A DNA stretch of 64,000 nt from Actinoplanes cyaneus (GCF_016862095.1 NZ_BOMH01000015.1:1-64000), one strand, 5' to 3'; numbered from the stretch's first letter, positions 36,872-46,517 are shown. Numbers and translations: made by a program. The notes: a model not told the origin generated them from the letters alone.

Positions 36872-37978
36872 ATGCGTAAGGGACTGTTCGCCCTTGCCGC
36901 GGTCGGCCTGCTGGCCACCGGAAGCATGGCTGCCTGTGGTGACGACAAGGGCAGTGACACCGGTGCGTCCGGTGGTAGCGGTAGCAAGGTCGGCAAGGTC
37001 GGCGTGATCCTGCCCGACACCAAGAGCTCGGCTCGGTGGGAGACGGCGGACACGAAGTACCTGACGGAGGCGTTCAAGGCCGCGGGCGTCGAGGTCGAGA
37101 TCAAGAACGCGCAGAACGACAAGGCCGCGTTCCAGACCATCGCCGACGGCATGATCCAGGGGGGCGTCAAGGTCCTCATGATCGTCAACCTGGACGCGGG
37201 CACCGGCAAGAACGTGCTGGACAACGCCAAGAAGGCCGGCATCGCGACGATCGACTACGACCGGCTGACCCCGGGCGGCGGCGCCAACTACTACGTGTCG
37301 TTCGACAACGTCCAGGTCGGCAAGCTGCAGGGCGAGGGCCTGGTCAAGTGCCTGACCGACGCGAAGGCGGACAAGCCCTTCGTCGCCGAGCTCAACGGCT
37401 CCCCGACCGACAACAACGCCACGCTGTTCAAGCAGGGCTACGACTCGGTCCTGCAGCCGAAGTACGACTCGGGCGACTACCAGAAGGGCCCGGACGACTC
37501 GGTTCCGGAGTGGGACAACGCCAAGGGCGGCACCATCTTCGAGCAGCAGCTCACCAAGCAGCCGAAGATCGCGGGCGTGCTCGCCGCCAACGACGGCCTC
37601 GGTAACGCGGCCATCGAGGTGCTGAAGAAGAACAAGCTGAACGGCAAGGTCCCGGTGACCGGCCAGGACGCGACCGTGCAGGGCCTGCAGAACATCCTCG
37701 CCGGCGACCAGTGCATGACGGTCTACAAGGCCATCAAGAAGGAGGCCAACGCGGCCGCCGAGTTGGCTGTCGCGCTCGCCAAGGGCCAGAAGCCGACCAC
37801 CGCGACCGGCACCACGGAGGACCCGACCACCAAGGCGGCCGTCCCGTCCGTGCTGCTGACCCCGGAGGCGATCACCAAGGAGAACGTCAAGGCGGTCGTC
37901 GACGACGGCTACGTCACCAAGGCGGAGCTGTGCACCGCCGCCTTCGCCGCGGCCTGCACCACCGCCGGCATCAGCTGA
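36872..37978 (+). CDS. xylF: D-xylose ABC transporter substrate-binding lipoprotein
   Basis: 368 residues. Lipoprotein signal (VGLLATGSMAACGDD, lipobox Cys) then a periplasmic-binding fold like E. coli XylF: SSARWETADTKYL, YYVSFDNVQVGKLQ, GSPTDNNATLFKQGY, GQDATVQGLQNILAGDQCMTVYK. Binds xylose or a related pentose outside the membrane. ATG with AAAGGA upstream. The codon use is strongly biased to C/G-ending codons, as for a highly expressed gene. Confidence 0.9.
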   Translation: MRKGLFALAAVGLLATGSMAACGDDKGSDTGASGGSGSKVGKVGVILPDTKSSARWETADTKYLTEAFKAAGVEVEIKNAQNDKAAFQTIADGMIQGGVKVLMIVNLDAGTGKNVLDNAKKAGIATIDYDRLTPGGGANYYVSFDNVQVGKLQGEGLVKCLTDAKADKPFVAELNGSPTDNNATLFKQGYDSVLQPKYDSGDYQKGPDDSVPEWDNAKGGTIFEQQLTKQPKIAGVLAANDGLGNAAIEVLKKNKLNGKVPVTGQDATVQGLQNILAGDQCMTVYKAIKKEANAAAELAVALAKGQKPTTATGTTEDPTTKAAVPSVLLTPEAITKENVKAVVDDGYVTKAELCTAAFAAACTTAGIS

Positions 37979-38010
37979 CCCAGCGCAGCATCACCGCTTG
38001 AACCGGCGAC

Positions 38011-38042
38011 GGCGCCGCTCACGCACTCGCGTGGGCGGCGCC
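38011..38042 (+). terminator. Hairpin between xylF and xylG
   Basis: GGCGCCGCTCACG (38011-38023) / CGTGGGCGGCGCC (38030-38042): 13 paired bases with one G-U, loop of six. No T-run. Probably a partial terminator or 3' stabiliser giving excess binding protein. Confidence 0.65.
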
Positions 38043-38098
38043 GGAGTCGGTTGCGGCGGTCCCCGAACGGCCGGTCACCGAACGAAGGAGAAACATCC

Positions 38099-38902
38099 GT
38101 GGCCGCGACACCCCTTTTGGAGCTGCGCGGGATCGACAAGAGCTTCGGTCCCGTACAGGTCCTGCACGATGTCGAACTGAGCGTCTACCCCGGCGAGGTG
38201 ACCGCCCTGGTCGGCGACAACGGCGCCGGCAAGTCGACGCTGGTCAAGTGCATCAGTGGCATCTACACGATCGACGCGGGCACGGTGACGTTCGACGGCA
38301 AGCAGGTTGCCATCCACAGTCCCCGGGAAGCCGCCGACCTCGGCATCGAGGTCGTCTACCAGGACCTCGCGCTCTGCGACAACCTGGACATCGTCCAGAA
38401 CATGTTCCTCGGCCGGGAGAAGGTCCGCGGCATCGTCCTGGACGAGCCGACGATGGAGCAGATGGCCGGTGAGACCCTGGCCAGCCTCTCGGTCCGCACC
38501 GTCAAGTCGCTGCGCCAGCTCGTCGCCAGCCTCTCCGGCGGTCAGCGTCAGACCGTGGCGATCGCCAAGGCCGTGCTCTGGAACAGCCGGGTCGTCATCC
38601 TCGACGAGCCGACCGCGGCCCTCGGCGTCGCGCAGACCGCCCAGGTGCTGGAGCTGGTCCGCCGGCTGGCCGACAACGGCCTCGGCGTGGTCCTGATCTC
38701 GCACAACATGAACGACGTCTTCGCGGTCTCCGACCGGATCGCCGCGCTGTACCTGGGCCGGATGGCCGCGCAGGTCAAGGCGAGCGACGTCACGCACTCG
38801 CAGGTCGTCGAGCTGATCACCGGCGGGCGCAGCGGCAACCTGGGCCTCCCGCCGGAGAAGCCCACCGACTTCGTCGACATCACGCCGGGAGCGGACCAGT
38901 GA
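38099..38902 (+). CDS. xylG: Xylose ABC transporter ATP-binding protein
   Basis: 267 residues with a single ABC domain: Walker A VGDNGAGKST, Q-loop VVYQDLAL, signature LSGGQRQT, Walker B VVILDEPTAAL, switch His in LISHNMND. E. coli XylG and RbsA have two fused ABC domains (about 500 residues), so this one must act as a homodimer. GTG with GAAGGAG eight nt upstream. Overlaps xylH by GTGA. Confidence 0.9.
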   Translation: MAATPLLELRGIDKSFGPVQVLHDVELSVYPGEVTALVGDNGAGKSTLVKCISGIYTIDAGTVTFDGKQVAIHSPREAADLGIEVVYQDLALCDNLDIVQNMFLGREKVRGIVLDEPTMEQMAGETLASLSVRTVKSLRQLVASLSGGQRQTVAIAKAVLWNSRVVILDEPTAALGVAQTAQVLELVRRLADNGLGVVLISHNMNDVFAVSDRIAALYLGRMAAQVKASDVTHSQVVELITGGRSGNLGLPPEKPTDFVDITPGADQ

Positions 38903-40161
38903 CCACCACACCCACCCTTGAGACCGCCGGTGGCGTCAAGGTCGTCAAGCCGACCGTCGGCAGCCACATCCGCGACTACTTCGGGCGGATCCGGGGCGGC
39001 GACCTCGGTGCGCTGCCCGCCGTCCTGGGCCTGGTCATCCTGGTGGCGATCTTCGGCAGCGCCCGCAGCGACACGTTCTTCAGCGCCGGCAACTTCGCGA
39101 ACCTGTTCAACCAGGCGGCCGGCGTCATCATGATCGCGATGGGCCTGATCTTCGTCCTGCTGCTGGGCGAGATCGACCTGTCCGCGGGCTTCACGGCCGG
39201 CCTCTGCGGCGCCGTGATGGCGGTCCTGCTCACCGAGCACGGCTACAACCAGGCCATCTCGCTGGTCGCCGCGCTCGTCACCGGTGTGGTGATCGGTGTG
39301 GTGCTCGGCCTGCTGGTCTCGAAGGTCGGCATCCCGTCGTTCGTCGTGACCCTGGCCGCCTTCCTGGCCTTCCAGGGCATGCTGCTGGTGCTGCTGGGCG
39401 AGGGCAAGAACATCTCGATCCCGGACGGCTTCATCAAGTCGCTCAACAAGGACAGCCTCCCGGTCGGGTGGAGCTGGGGCCTCGCCGTGGCGGCCGTCGC
39501 CGGGTTCGCGCTGGTCCAGTTCCTGCGTCACCGTGGCCGGGCCCGCCGTGGCCTGGTCACCGAGCCGCTCGGCATCATCGCGATGCGCATCGCCGGCATC
39601 GCCGCGCTGCTGCTGATCTCGACGGCGATCCTGACCCAGGAGCGGGCGATCAACCCGGCCGTCGCGACGCTCAAGGGTGTCCCGATCGCGGCGCCGGTGA
39701 TCGGCGGTTTCCTGGTGCTCTGGACGTTCGTCCTGGGCCGCACCACGTACGGCCGGCACGTCTACGCCGTCGGCGGCAACGCCGAGGCCGCCCGTCGCGC
39801 CGGTATCCCGGTCGACCGGATCCGCATCTCGGTCTTCGTGATCGGCTCGTTCATGGCCGCGGTCGGCGGTGTCATGCTGGTCAGCCGGGCCGGCTCGGTC
39901 GACCCGAACACCGGTGGCAGCAGCACCCTGCTCTACGCCGTCGGCGCCGCCGTCATCGGTGGCACCAGCCTGTTCGGCGGCAAGGGCAAGGTGATCCACG
40001 CGGTGATCGGTGGCGCGGTGATCGCCGTCATCGACAACGGCATGCTGCTGATGGACTTCTCGTCCGGCACGCGCTACATGTTCACCGGCGTCATCCTGCT
40101 CATCGCCGCCGGTGTCGACGCGCTGGCCCGGCGCCGGGCCGCGGCAACGGGCAACCGGTAG
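38899..40161 (+). CDS. xylH: Xylose ABC transporter permease
   Basis: 420 residues, about ten TM segments, family of ribose/xylose permeases: LLLGEIDLSAGFTAGLCGAVMAV, VGIPSFVVTLAAFLAFQGMLLV, GRHVYAVGGNAEAARRAGIPVDRIR (coupling loop). Forms the membrane channel with XylG. Two bp separate it from the ROK regulator gene. Confidence 0.9.
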   Translation: MTTTPTLETAGGVKVVKPTVGSHIRDYFGRIRGGDLGALPAVLGLVILVAIFGSARSDTFFSAGNFANLFNQAAGVIMIAMGLIFVLLLGEIDLSAGFTAGLCGAVMAVLLTEHGYNQAISLVAALVTGVVIGVVLGLLVSKVGIPSFVVTLAAFLAFQGMLLVLLGEGKNISIPDGFIKSLNKDSLPVGWSWGLAVAAVAGFALVQFLRHRGRARRGLVTEPLGIIAMRIAGIAALLLISTAILTQERAINPAVATLKGVPIAAPVIGGFLVLWTFVLGRTTYGRHVYAVGGNAEAARRAGIPVDRIRISVFVIGSFMAAVGGVMLVSRAGSVDPNTGGSSTLLYAVGAAVIGGTSLFGGKGKVIHAVIGGAVIAVIDNGMLLMDFSSGTRYMFTGVILLIAAGVDALARRRAAATGNR

Positions 40162-40163
40162 CG

Positions 40164-41342
40164 ATGCGCGCTGGCCCCAGCCAGGACGAGGTCCGTCGGC
40201 ACAACCTCGGGACACTGCTGCGGTACGTCCACGTACACGGCGCCACGTCCCGGGCGGAGCTCACCTCCCGGCTCGGCCTCAACCGCAGCACCATCGGGGC
40301 ACTCACCGCCGAGCTGACCAGCGCTGGGCTGGTCAGCGAGGCGGTGCCGAAGGAGACCGGCCGGGCCGGGCGACCGTCACTAGTCGTCCGGCCCGAGTCG
40401 GAGAAGATCTTCGCGTACGCCCTGAGCATCGAAGTGGATCGCCTGCGTGCCGCCCGGGTCGGGCTGGGCGGGCAGATCCTGGAGCAGTACGAGACGGTCC
40501 GGCCGCCCGGCATGAGCGCCGACGAGGCGGTCGAGCCGCTGGCCCGGTTCGTCCGCGCGATGCACGACCAGGTCGGCGACGACGCCCGGTGCGTGGGCAG
40601 CGGGCTCGCGGTGGCCGGCATGGTGCGCCGCGAGGACGGCATGGTCCGGCTCGCGCCCACCATCGGCTGGGTCGAGGAACCGGTCGGCGCGGCGCTGCGC
40701 GCGGAGCTGGGCGCGCCCGGCACGCTCAGCATCGGCAACCACGCGGACGTCTGCGCACTGGCCGAGCACGCCCGCGGCGCGGCGGTCGGCTGCGACAACG
40801 TCATCTACCTCTACGGCGACGTCGGGGTGGGCGCGGGCATCGTCGCCGGTGGACGCCGGGTCACCGGGCACGGCGGGTACGGCGGCGAGGTCGGTCACAT
40901 GGTGGTCAACCCGTACGGACGTCCCTGCGACTGCGGCTCGCGCGGCTGCTGGGAGACCGAGATCGGCGAGCACGCGCTGCTGCGCCTGTCCGGGCGCGAG
41001 GGGCGTACCGGCCGGGACGTCGTGCTCGAAGTGGTCGACGCCGCCGTCCGCGGGGACAGTCAGGCCCAGCACGCGTTGCGGCACGTCGGCGACTGGATCG
41101 GTTTCGGGGTCGGCAACCTGGTCAACATCTTCAACCCGGAGGTGGTGATCTTCGGCGGCACGCTGCGCGACGTCTACCTGGTCGCCGCCGCCCAGATCCG
41201 CAGCCGGCTCAACGCGGTGGGACTGCCCGCCTGCCGGGAGCACGTCCGGCTGCGCACCCCCGAGCTCGGTGCGGACGCCGCCCTCATCGGTGCCGCCGAG
41301 CTGGCCTTCGACCACCTGCTGGACGATCCGCTGGTCTCCTGA
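40164..41342 (+). CDS. ROK-family transcriptional regulator (XylR-like)
   Basis: 392 residues. N-terminal winged helix (NLGTLLRYVHVHGATSRAEL, GLNRSTIGALTAELTSAGLV) and a ROK sugar-binding domain with zinc motif GHMVVNPYGRPCDCGSRGCWE. The likely repressor of the xylose operon, relieved by xylose; proposed from position. ATG two nt after the xylH stop; a longer upstream frame is a shadow of xylH. Confidence 0.9.
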   Translation: MRAGPSQDEVRRHNLGTLLRYVHVHGATSRAELTSRLGLNRSTIGALTAELTSAGLVSEAVPKETGRAGRPSLVVRPESEKIFAYALSIEVDRLRAARVGLGGQILEQYETVRPPGMSADEAVEPLARFVRAMHDQVGDDARCVGSGLAVAGMVRREDGMVRLAPTIGWVEEPVGAALRAELGAPGTLSIGNHADVCALAEHARGAAVGCDNVIYLYGDVGVGAGIVAGGRRVTGHGGYGGEVGHMVVNPYGRPCDCGSRGCWETEIGEHALLRLSGREGRTGRDVVLEVVDAAVRGDSQAQHALRHVGDWIGFGVGNLVNIFNPEVVIFGGTLRDVYLVAAAQIRSRLNAVGLPACREHVRLRTPELGADAALIGAAELAFDHLLDDPLVS

Positions 41343-41396
41343 CCACCGGGGAGGAGCCGGCGATCACCCGGGACGCGCGAACGGCCCCGGAAGTTC

Positions 41397-41402
41397 TATG
41401 CT
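41397..41402 (+). promoter_or_regulatory. -10 box for leaderless small ORF/M16 transcript
   Basis: TATGCT seven nt before the ATG at 41410, predicting transcription from the start codon itself. Confidence 0.5.
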
Positions 41403-41409
41403 GCCGCGC

Positions 41410-41514
41410 ATGCCCCCGCACCACCCGGTACCGGACCCCGCCGCCGTGTACTCGAAGATCGCCGAACGTCGCTCCCTCCCCGACGCCCACCGGGCGCCCG
41501 GGAGTCCCGCATGA
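41410..41514 (+). CDS. 34-residue coupled small ORF before M16 pair
   Basis: Encodes MPPHHPVPDPAAVYSKIAER and a basic, Pro-rich end. No signal peptide or known family. Its TGA overlaps the M16 ATG (ATGA), and a TATGCT box seven nt upstream fits leaderless expression. It could be a regulatory leader peptide, or a substrate of the peptidase-like proteins; the latter is speculation. Confidence 0.45.
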   Translation: MPPHHPVPDPAAVYSKIAERRSLPDAHRAPGSPA

Positions 41515-43199
41515 TCACCCGGCTCGAGGTCGACGGGGTGCCGGCGGTGCTCGGGCCGACCACCGGCCCGATGCACGCCGGCCTGGCCTTCCGGGTCGGG
41601 GTGGCGGACGAGACGCTGCCGTGGCGCGGCCTCACCCGCCTGGTCGAGCACCTCGTACTGGACGGGCTGGGCGCCGCTGACCAGCAGCACAACGGCACGA
41701 CCGGGACCGAGCACACGTTCTTCCACGTGCAGGGCACCGCCGACGAGATCACCGCTTTCCTCGGGGCGGTCTGCGATGCGCTGCGCGAGCCCGACCCGGG
41801 GCGGATAGCGCGGGTCCGGGAGCGGCTGCGCGCCGACGGCCGCGGCAACGACCCGCTCGCCCTGTGGCGGCACGGCGCCCGTGACTTCGGGCTGACCGGC
41901 TACCCCGAGTGGGGCCTCGACCGGATCGGCCCCGAGCAGCTGCGTGACTGGATCGCGCGGTACTTCACCAGGGAGAACGCGGCTCTCTGGGTGGCCGGGG
42001 AGAAGGTGCCCGAGGGGTTGAAGCTGCTCCTGCCCAGCGGTGAGCGGCAACCGGCCCGGACCCCCTCGTCGGCGTTGCCGGCCGGCCCGGCGTGGTTCAG
42101 CGGGGCGGACAGCGACGTCGCGTGGGACGCGGTGGTCGACCGCGAGGCGCGTGCCGCGGTCTTCGCCAACGTGCTGGAACGGCAGATGTTCCGGGAGCTG
42201 CGGCAGCACGAGGGCATCTCGGACACGGTCCGCACCGACTACCAGCCGCGGGCCGGTGGCAGCGCACGGATCGTCGCGTACGCCGACGCCCTCCCGGAGA
42301 AACGCGAGGCGGCCCTCTCCGGCCTGGTCGGCCTGCTCGCCGGGATGCGCGCCGGCCGGATCGACCCGGAGGACGTGACCACCGTGATCACGCTGACCGC
42401 CGACGGGCTGGCCGAGGCCGACACCCGGGGCGGGCGGCTGCCCGGGCTGGCGTTCAACCTGCTGGCCGGCCGGGAGCTGAAGGACCTGGAGGAGGCCGTC
42501 GCCGAGGTCCGTGCGGTGACCCCGGGGGACGTGGCCGAGGTGGCCCTGGCGGCGTACGACGCGGGCCTGCTGATGACGCCGGAGGGCACCGCCGCGGACG
42601 GGGCCGGTTACACCGCCGCGCCCACCCACTCCGAGTCGCCGATCGCCGGCCGCGTGCACAAGGCGATCCGCGATCCCCGGCACCACCTGGTCAGCGGGCC
42701 GGACGGGGTGAGTCACGTGATCGGCGGCGAGGCCGCGACGGTCCGTTACGACCAGGCCGTGGCCGTGCTCGCCTGGCCGGACGGCGCCCGGCAGCTGATC
42801 GGCCCGGACGCGATCGTGGCCCGGGTGGAGCCGGCGCTGTTCCGCGGCGCCGCCACGGTGACCCGGGACGTGGACGCGCGCGTGCCGGCCGAGCTGCGGA
42901 TCGAGATGCCGGCCCGGGACCCGGAGCGGATCCCGCAGCCACCGGCCGCGCCGCAGCGGTCGCGGCGGGAGCGGGTCACGCCGTACGTGTCAATCGTGGT
43001 CAATGTCTTGATCTGTCTGCTGCTGGCCGGTGTCGTGGTGGCCACTGTCGTGTCGCTCGGGACCGGGTCGTCGCTGGGTGGCAGGGGCACCGGGGCCGAT
43101 CTCACCGCGGCCGCGATCTGCCTGGTGATGGCGTGGCCGGCCGGGCGGGCTGTCCCGGCCAGGGTACGTGAGCTGCGCGAACGGTGGGCCGGCCGCTGA
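41511..43199 (+). CDS. M16 peptidase-like membrane protein, inactive partner
   Basis: 562 residues. M16 (insulinase/PqqF/MPP-like) fold over about 1-460, then two C-terminal TM segments (VSIVVNVLICLLLAGVVVAT, ADLTAAAICLVMAWPAG). The zinc motif HxxEH is broken: Arg43 replaces the first His (RLVEH), so it is probably non-catalytic. No signal peptide, so the M16 domain should lie in the cytoplasm. Overlaps its paralogue by TGATG. Confidence 0.8.
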   Translation: MITRLEVDGVPAVLGPTTGPMHAGLAFRVGVADETLPWRGLTRLVEHLVLDGLGAADQQHNGTTGTEHTFFHVQGTADEITAFLGAVCDALREPDPGRIARVRERLRADGRGNDPLALWRHGARDFGLTGYPEWGLDRIGPEQLRDWIARYFTRENAALWVAGEKVPEGLKLLLPSGERQPARTPSSALPAGPAWFSGADSDVAWDAVVDREARAAVFANVLERQMFRELRQHEGISDTVRTDYQPRAGGSARIVAYADALPEKREAALSGLVGLLAGMRAGRIDPEDVTTVITLTADGLAEADTRGGRLPGLAFNLLAGRELKDLEEAVAEVRAVTPGDVAEVALAAYDAGLLMTPEGTAADGAGYTAAPTHSESPIAGRVHKAIRDPRHHLVSGPDGVSHVIGGEAATVRYDQAVAVLAWPDGARQLIGPDAIVARVEPALFRGAATVTRDVDARVPAELRIEMPARDPERIPQPPAAPQRSRRERVTPYVSIVVNVLICLLLAGVVVATVVSLGTGSSLGGRGTGADLTAAAICLVMAWPAGRAVPARVRELRERWAGR

Positions 43200-44890
43200 T
43201 GATCAGGCGACTCGACGTCGACGGGGTGCCGGCCCTGCTCGCACCGGGCACCGGGCCGATGCACGCCGGCCTCGCGTTCCGGGTCGGGCTGGCCGACGAG
43301 CCGCTGGCCAGGCGCGGCATCACGCACCTGGTCGAGCACCTGGTGCTGCACTCGCTCGGGATGGCCGATCACCACTTCAACGGCACGACCGGGGTGGAGC
43401 ACACCTACTTCCACATGCGCGGCGCCGAGGCGGACATCGTCACGTTCCTCAACGGGGTGTGCGCCGGTCTGCAGGACCTGCCGATGCAGCGGCTCGAGGT
43501 GGAGAAGGACATCCTGCGCACCGAGGAGAACGGGCGCGGCGAGGGTCCTGCCGACGGGCTGGCGCTCTGGCGGCACGGCGCCCGGGACTACGGGATGCCC
43601 GTCTACCCGGAGTGGGGCCTGACCGGAATCACCCCGGACGATCTGCGCGCCTGGGTGGCGCACTGGTTCACCACGGAGAACGCGGTGCTCTGGATCGCCG
43701 GGCCGGACGTGCCCGCCGGGCTGAGGCTGGCCCTGCCGCACGGTGCGCGCCGCCCCGCGCCGGTACCGTCCTCGGCGCTGCCGGTCCGGCCCGCCTTCTT
43801 CCCCGGCCCCGCCAACGTGGTGGCCTGGAACGCGGTCGTGCCGCGCCGGCCCGCCGCGTCGGTCTTCGCCGGGGTGCTCGAACGCACGCTGTTCCGGTCA
43901 CTGCGCCAGGAGAGCGGCCTCTCCTACACCGTGGAGAGCGATTACGACCCGCGGGGCGACGGCACCGCGGTGCTGACCGCGCTCGCCGACGTGCTGCCGG
44001 AGAAGCAGGACGCGGCGCTCCGCGGCTTCATCAACGTGCTGATCGCGGCCGGGGCCGGCCGGATCGACCCGGCCGACGTGACGGCCGTGGTGAACCAGCG
44101 CTGCGCGGACCTCGTCAGGGCCGAGGAGAGCGGCGCCCGGCTGCCGGGGCTGGCCTTCGGCCTGCTCGCCGGGCGTACGCCGCAGACCGCCGAGGAGGTG
44201 CTGGCCGACCTGCGCGCGGTCACCCCCGACGACGTCGCCGAGGTGGGCCGGGCCGCCGTCGCCGACGGGCTGCTGATGACGCCCGGGAGCACGACCCCGG
44301 AATGGGCCGGTTACACCGCGGCGCCGGAACGGTCGGCCGAGGCGGTGCGCGGACATTCCTACCCGTCACTGGACCGTCCCGGCGCTCACCTGATCGCGGG
44401 CGAGGACGGGGTCAGCGCCGTCGACGAGGAAACCCTGGTGACGGTCCGGTTCGACAGCTGCTCGGCGGTGCTGGCCTGGCCGGACGGCGCCCGCCGGTTC
44501 ATCGGCCACGACGGCATCCAGGTGCACCTCGAGCCGGCCCTGTTCGCCGGCGGCCACGCCGTGGTGGCCGCGCTCGACACCCGGGTGCGCCCCGACCTGC
44601 GGGTCGCCATGCCACCGCGCGATCCGGCCCGGATCCCCGTGCCGCGTGCGCCCGCGACCCCCGCGCCGGCGGTGCGGCCCGTCCACCGGGGTGCGGCGAT
44701 CGCGCTGGTGGTGGTCCTGAGCGTGGTCATCCTGCTCTGCGGCGGGCTGGGCCTGCTGATGGCCGCCGACTCGGCCCTCGATGCCGAGGACCGGGACGTC
44801 GCGATCGGCATCGCCGTGGTCGGTCTCGGTCTCGCGGCCGCCGCCGGGTATGGCGTACATCGCCTTACGAAACGCTTACGCGGCAGCTGA
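43199..44890 (+). CDS. M16 peptidase-like membrane protein, catalytic partner
   Basis: 563 residues, paralogue of the upstream gene with near-identical opening (GTGPMHAGLAFRVGLADEP). Here His43-x-x-Glu46-His47 (HLVEH) is intact, and EVEKDILRTEENGRG supplies acidic residues downstream for the third ligand. A C-terminal TM pair (AIALVVVLSVVILLCGGLGL) anchors it. M16B enzymes commonly work as active/inactive heterodimers. Substrate unknown. Confidence 0.82.
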   Translation: MIRRLDVDGVPALLAPGTGPMHAGLAFRVGLADEPLARRGITHLVEHLVLHSLGMADHHFNGTTGVEHTYFHMRGAEADIVTFLNGVCAGLQDLPMQRLEVEKDILRTEENGRGEGPADGLALWRHGARDYGMPVYPEWGLTGITPDDLRAWVAHWFTTENAVLWIAGPDVPAGLRLALPHGARRPAPVPSSALPVRPAFFPGPANVVAWNAVVPRRPAASVFAGVLERTLFRSLRQESGLSYTVESDYDPRGDGTAVLTALADVLPEKQDAALRGFINVLIAAGAGRIDPADVTAVVNQRCADLVRAEESGARLPGLAFGLLAGRTPQTAEEVLADLRAVTPDDVAEVGRAAVADGLLMTPGSTTPEWAGYTAAPERSAEAVRGHSYPSLDRPGAHLIAGEDGVSAVDEETLVTVRFDSCSAVLAWPDGARRFIGHDGIQVHLEPALFAGGHAVVAALDTRVRPDLRVAMPPRDPARIPVPRAPATPAPAVRPVHRGAAIALVVVLSVVILLCGGLGLLMAADSALDAEDRDVAIGIAVVGLGLAAAAGYGVHRLTKRLRGS

Positions 44891-44919
44891 CTTTCAGTTT
44901 GGCGAGGCAGGATGGCGCG

Positions 44920-46422
44920 GTGAGGACATCGATCCGGGCCGGGCTGGCCGGTGTGGCGGCGGCCGCTGCCGCACTCGGGGTGGCGGAGCTGCTCGCCGTC
45001 GTCGCCGGGGCGCGCTCGGCGCCGCTGGTGGCGGTCGGCGGGGTGGTCGTCGACCACGTGCCGGCCGCGGTGAAGGACTTCGCGATCGCGGTGTTCGGCA
45101 CGCACGACAAGACCGCGCTGCTGAGCGGGACGGCGATCCTGCTGGCCCTCTACGCATACGGGGTGGGCGTGCTCGCCACCCGGTCGTGGCCGCTCGCCGG
45201 CGCGGGGATCGCGCTGTTCGGCGCGATCGGCGCGGCAGCAGCCACGACCAGGCCGAACGCGGGCGTGGGCGCCGCGATCCCGTCCCTGCTCGGTGCGGCG
45301 CTGGCCTTCCTCGTGCTGCGGCACCTGCTGCGGGTCGGCGCCCGGCCCGCGGTCACCGAGGCGGAGAGTCGCCGCGCCTTCCTCAAGCAGGCCGGCATCG
45401 TGGCGGCGGTCGCTGCCGGTGGCGGCGTGGCCGGCCGCTGGCTCGCCTCGCGCGGCGCCGCGACCACCGCCCGCAACGAGCTCCAGCTGCCGGCGGCGAG
45501 CGGGCCGGCCCCGGTCGTCCCGGCCGCCGCTCAGGTCGACGGCGCGGTGCCCTATGTGACGCCGACCAGGGACTTCTACCGGATCGACACCGCGCTGATC
45601 ACTCCGCGGGTCGACCCGGCGAACTGGACCCTGAAGATCCACGGGATGGTGCGCAACCCGATCACGATCACCTGGGCGGAGCTGCTGAGACGTCCCATGG
45701 TCGAGCGTTACGTGACGATCGCCTGCGTCTCCAACGAGGTCGGCGGCGACCTGATCGGCAACGCGCTGTGGCTGGGCACGCCGATCAAGGCGCTGCTCGA
45801 CGAGGCGGACCCGCTGCCCGAGGCGGACCAGGCCGTGCAGCGCTCGGCGGACGGCTGGACGTGCGGCACGCCGACCGCCGTGCTGCGCGATGGGCGGGAC
45901 GCGCTGCTCGCGATCGGGATGAACGGCGAGGCGCTGCCGGTCGAGCACGGCTTCCCGGCCCGGATGATCGTTCCCGGACTCTACGGGTATGTCTCGGCCT
46001 GCAAGTGGATCACCGAGATCGAGCTGACTCGATTCTCCGACTTCGATGCGTACTGGGTGCCCCGCGGGTGGTCCGCCCAGGGCCCGATCAAGACCGAGTC
46101 GCGGATCGACTCACCCCGCGACGGCGCCTCGAAGAAGCCCGGCCCGATCGTCGTGGCCGGCGTCGCCTGGGCCCAGCATCGGGGCATCGCCAAGGTCGAG
46201 GTGCAGGTCGACGACGGTCCATGGGAGACGGCGACGCTCGCGCCGGTGGTCTCCGACGACACCTGGCGGCAGTGGACGCACACCTGGACGGCGACGTCCG
46301 GCGATCATGCGCTGCGGGTGCGGGCGACCGATCTCGACGGGTACACCCAGACGTCGGACCTCGCCGATCCGGCCCCCGACGGGGCAACGGGATGGCACCG
46401 GGTGACGGTCTCTGTCAGCTAG
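44920..46422 (+). CDS. Membrane-anchored sulfite-oxidase-family molybdopterin oxidoreductase
   Basis: 500 residues. Four hydrophobic N-terminal segments (1-145), then a basic RRAFLKQAG stretch and another TM, and an oxidoreductase domain from about 190: IHGMVRNPITITWAELL, the cofactor Cys269 in TIACVSNEVGG, GFPARMIVPGLYGYVSACKW, and a C-terminal dimerisation domain (VDDGPWETATL). The catalytic domain faces outside. Electron acceptor and substrate unknown. GTG at 44920; a longer frame upstream is a shadow of the M16 gene. Confidence 0.88.
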   Translation: MRTSIRAGLAGVAAAAAALGVAELLAVVAGARSAPLVAVGGVVVDHVPAAVKDFAIAVFGTHDKTALLSGTAILLALYAYGVGVLATRSWPLAGAGIALFGAIGAAAATTRPNAGVGAAIPSLLGAALAFLVLRHLLRVGARPAVTEAESRRAFLKQAGIVAAVAAGGGVAGRWLASRGAATTARNELQLPAASGPAPVVPAAAQVDGAVPYVTPTRDFYRIDTALITPRVDPANWTLKIHGMVRNPITITWAELLRRPMVERYVTIACVSNEVGGDLIGNALWLGTPIKALLDEADPLPEADQAVQRSADGWTCGTPTAVLRDGRDALLAIGMNGEALPVEHGFPARMIVPGLYGYVSACKWITEIELTRFSDFDAYWVPRGWSAQGPIKTESRIDSPRDGASKKPGPIVVAGVAWAQHRGIAKVEVQVDDGPWETATLAPVVSDDTWRQWTHTWTATSGDHALRVRATDLDGYTQTSDLADPAPDGATGWHRVTVSVS

Positions 46423-46517
46423 GTCAAAGCCGCACTTTCGGTCCGACTCGAAAACGCAAGTCGCTCATACGGTGGGTTGCATGTCCACCAATGCGGTTGA
46501 AGAACCGCTGAACCACT

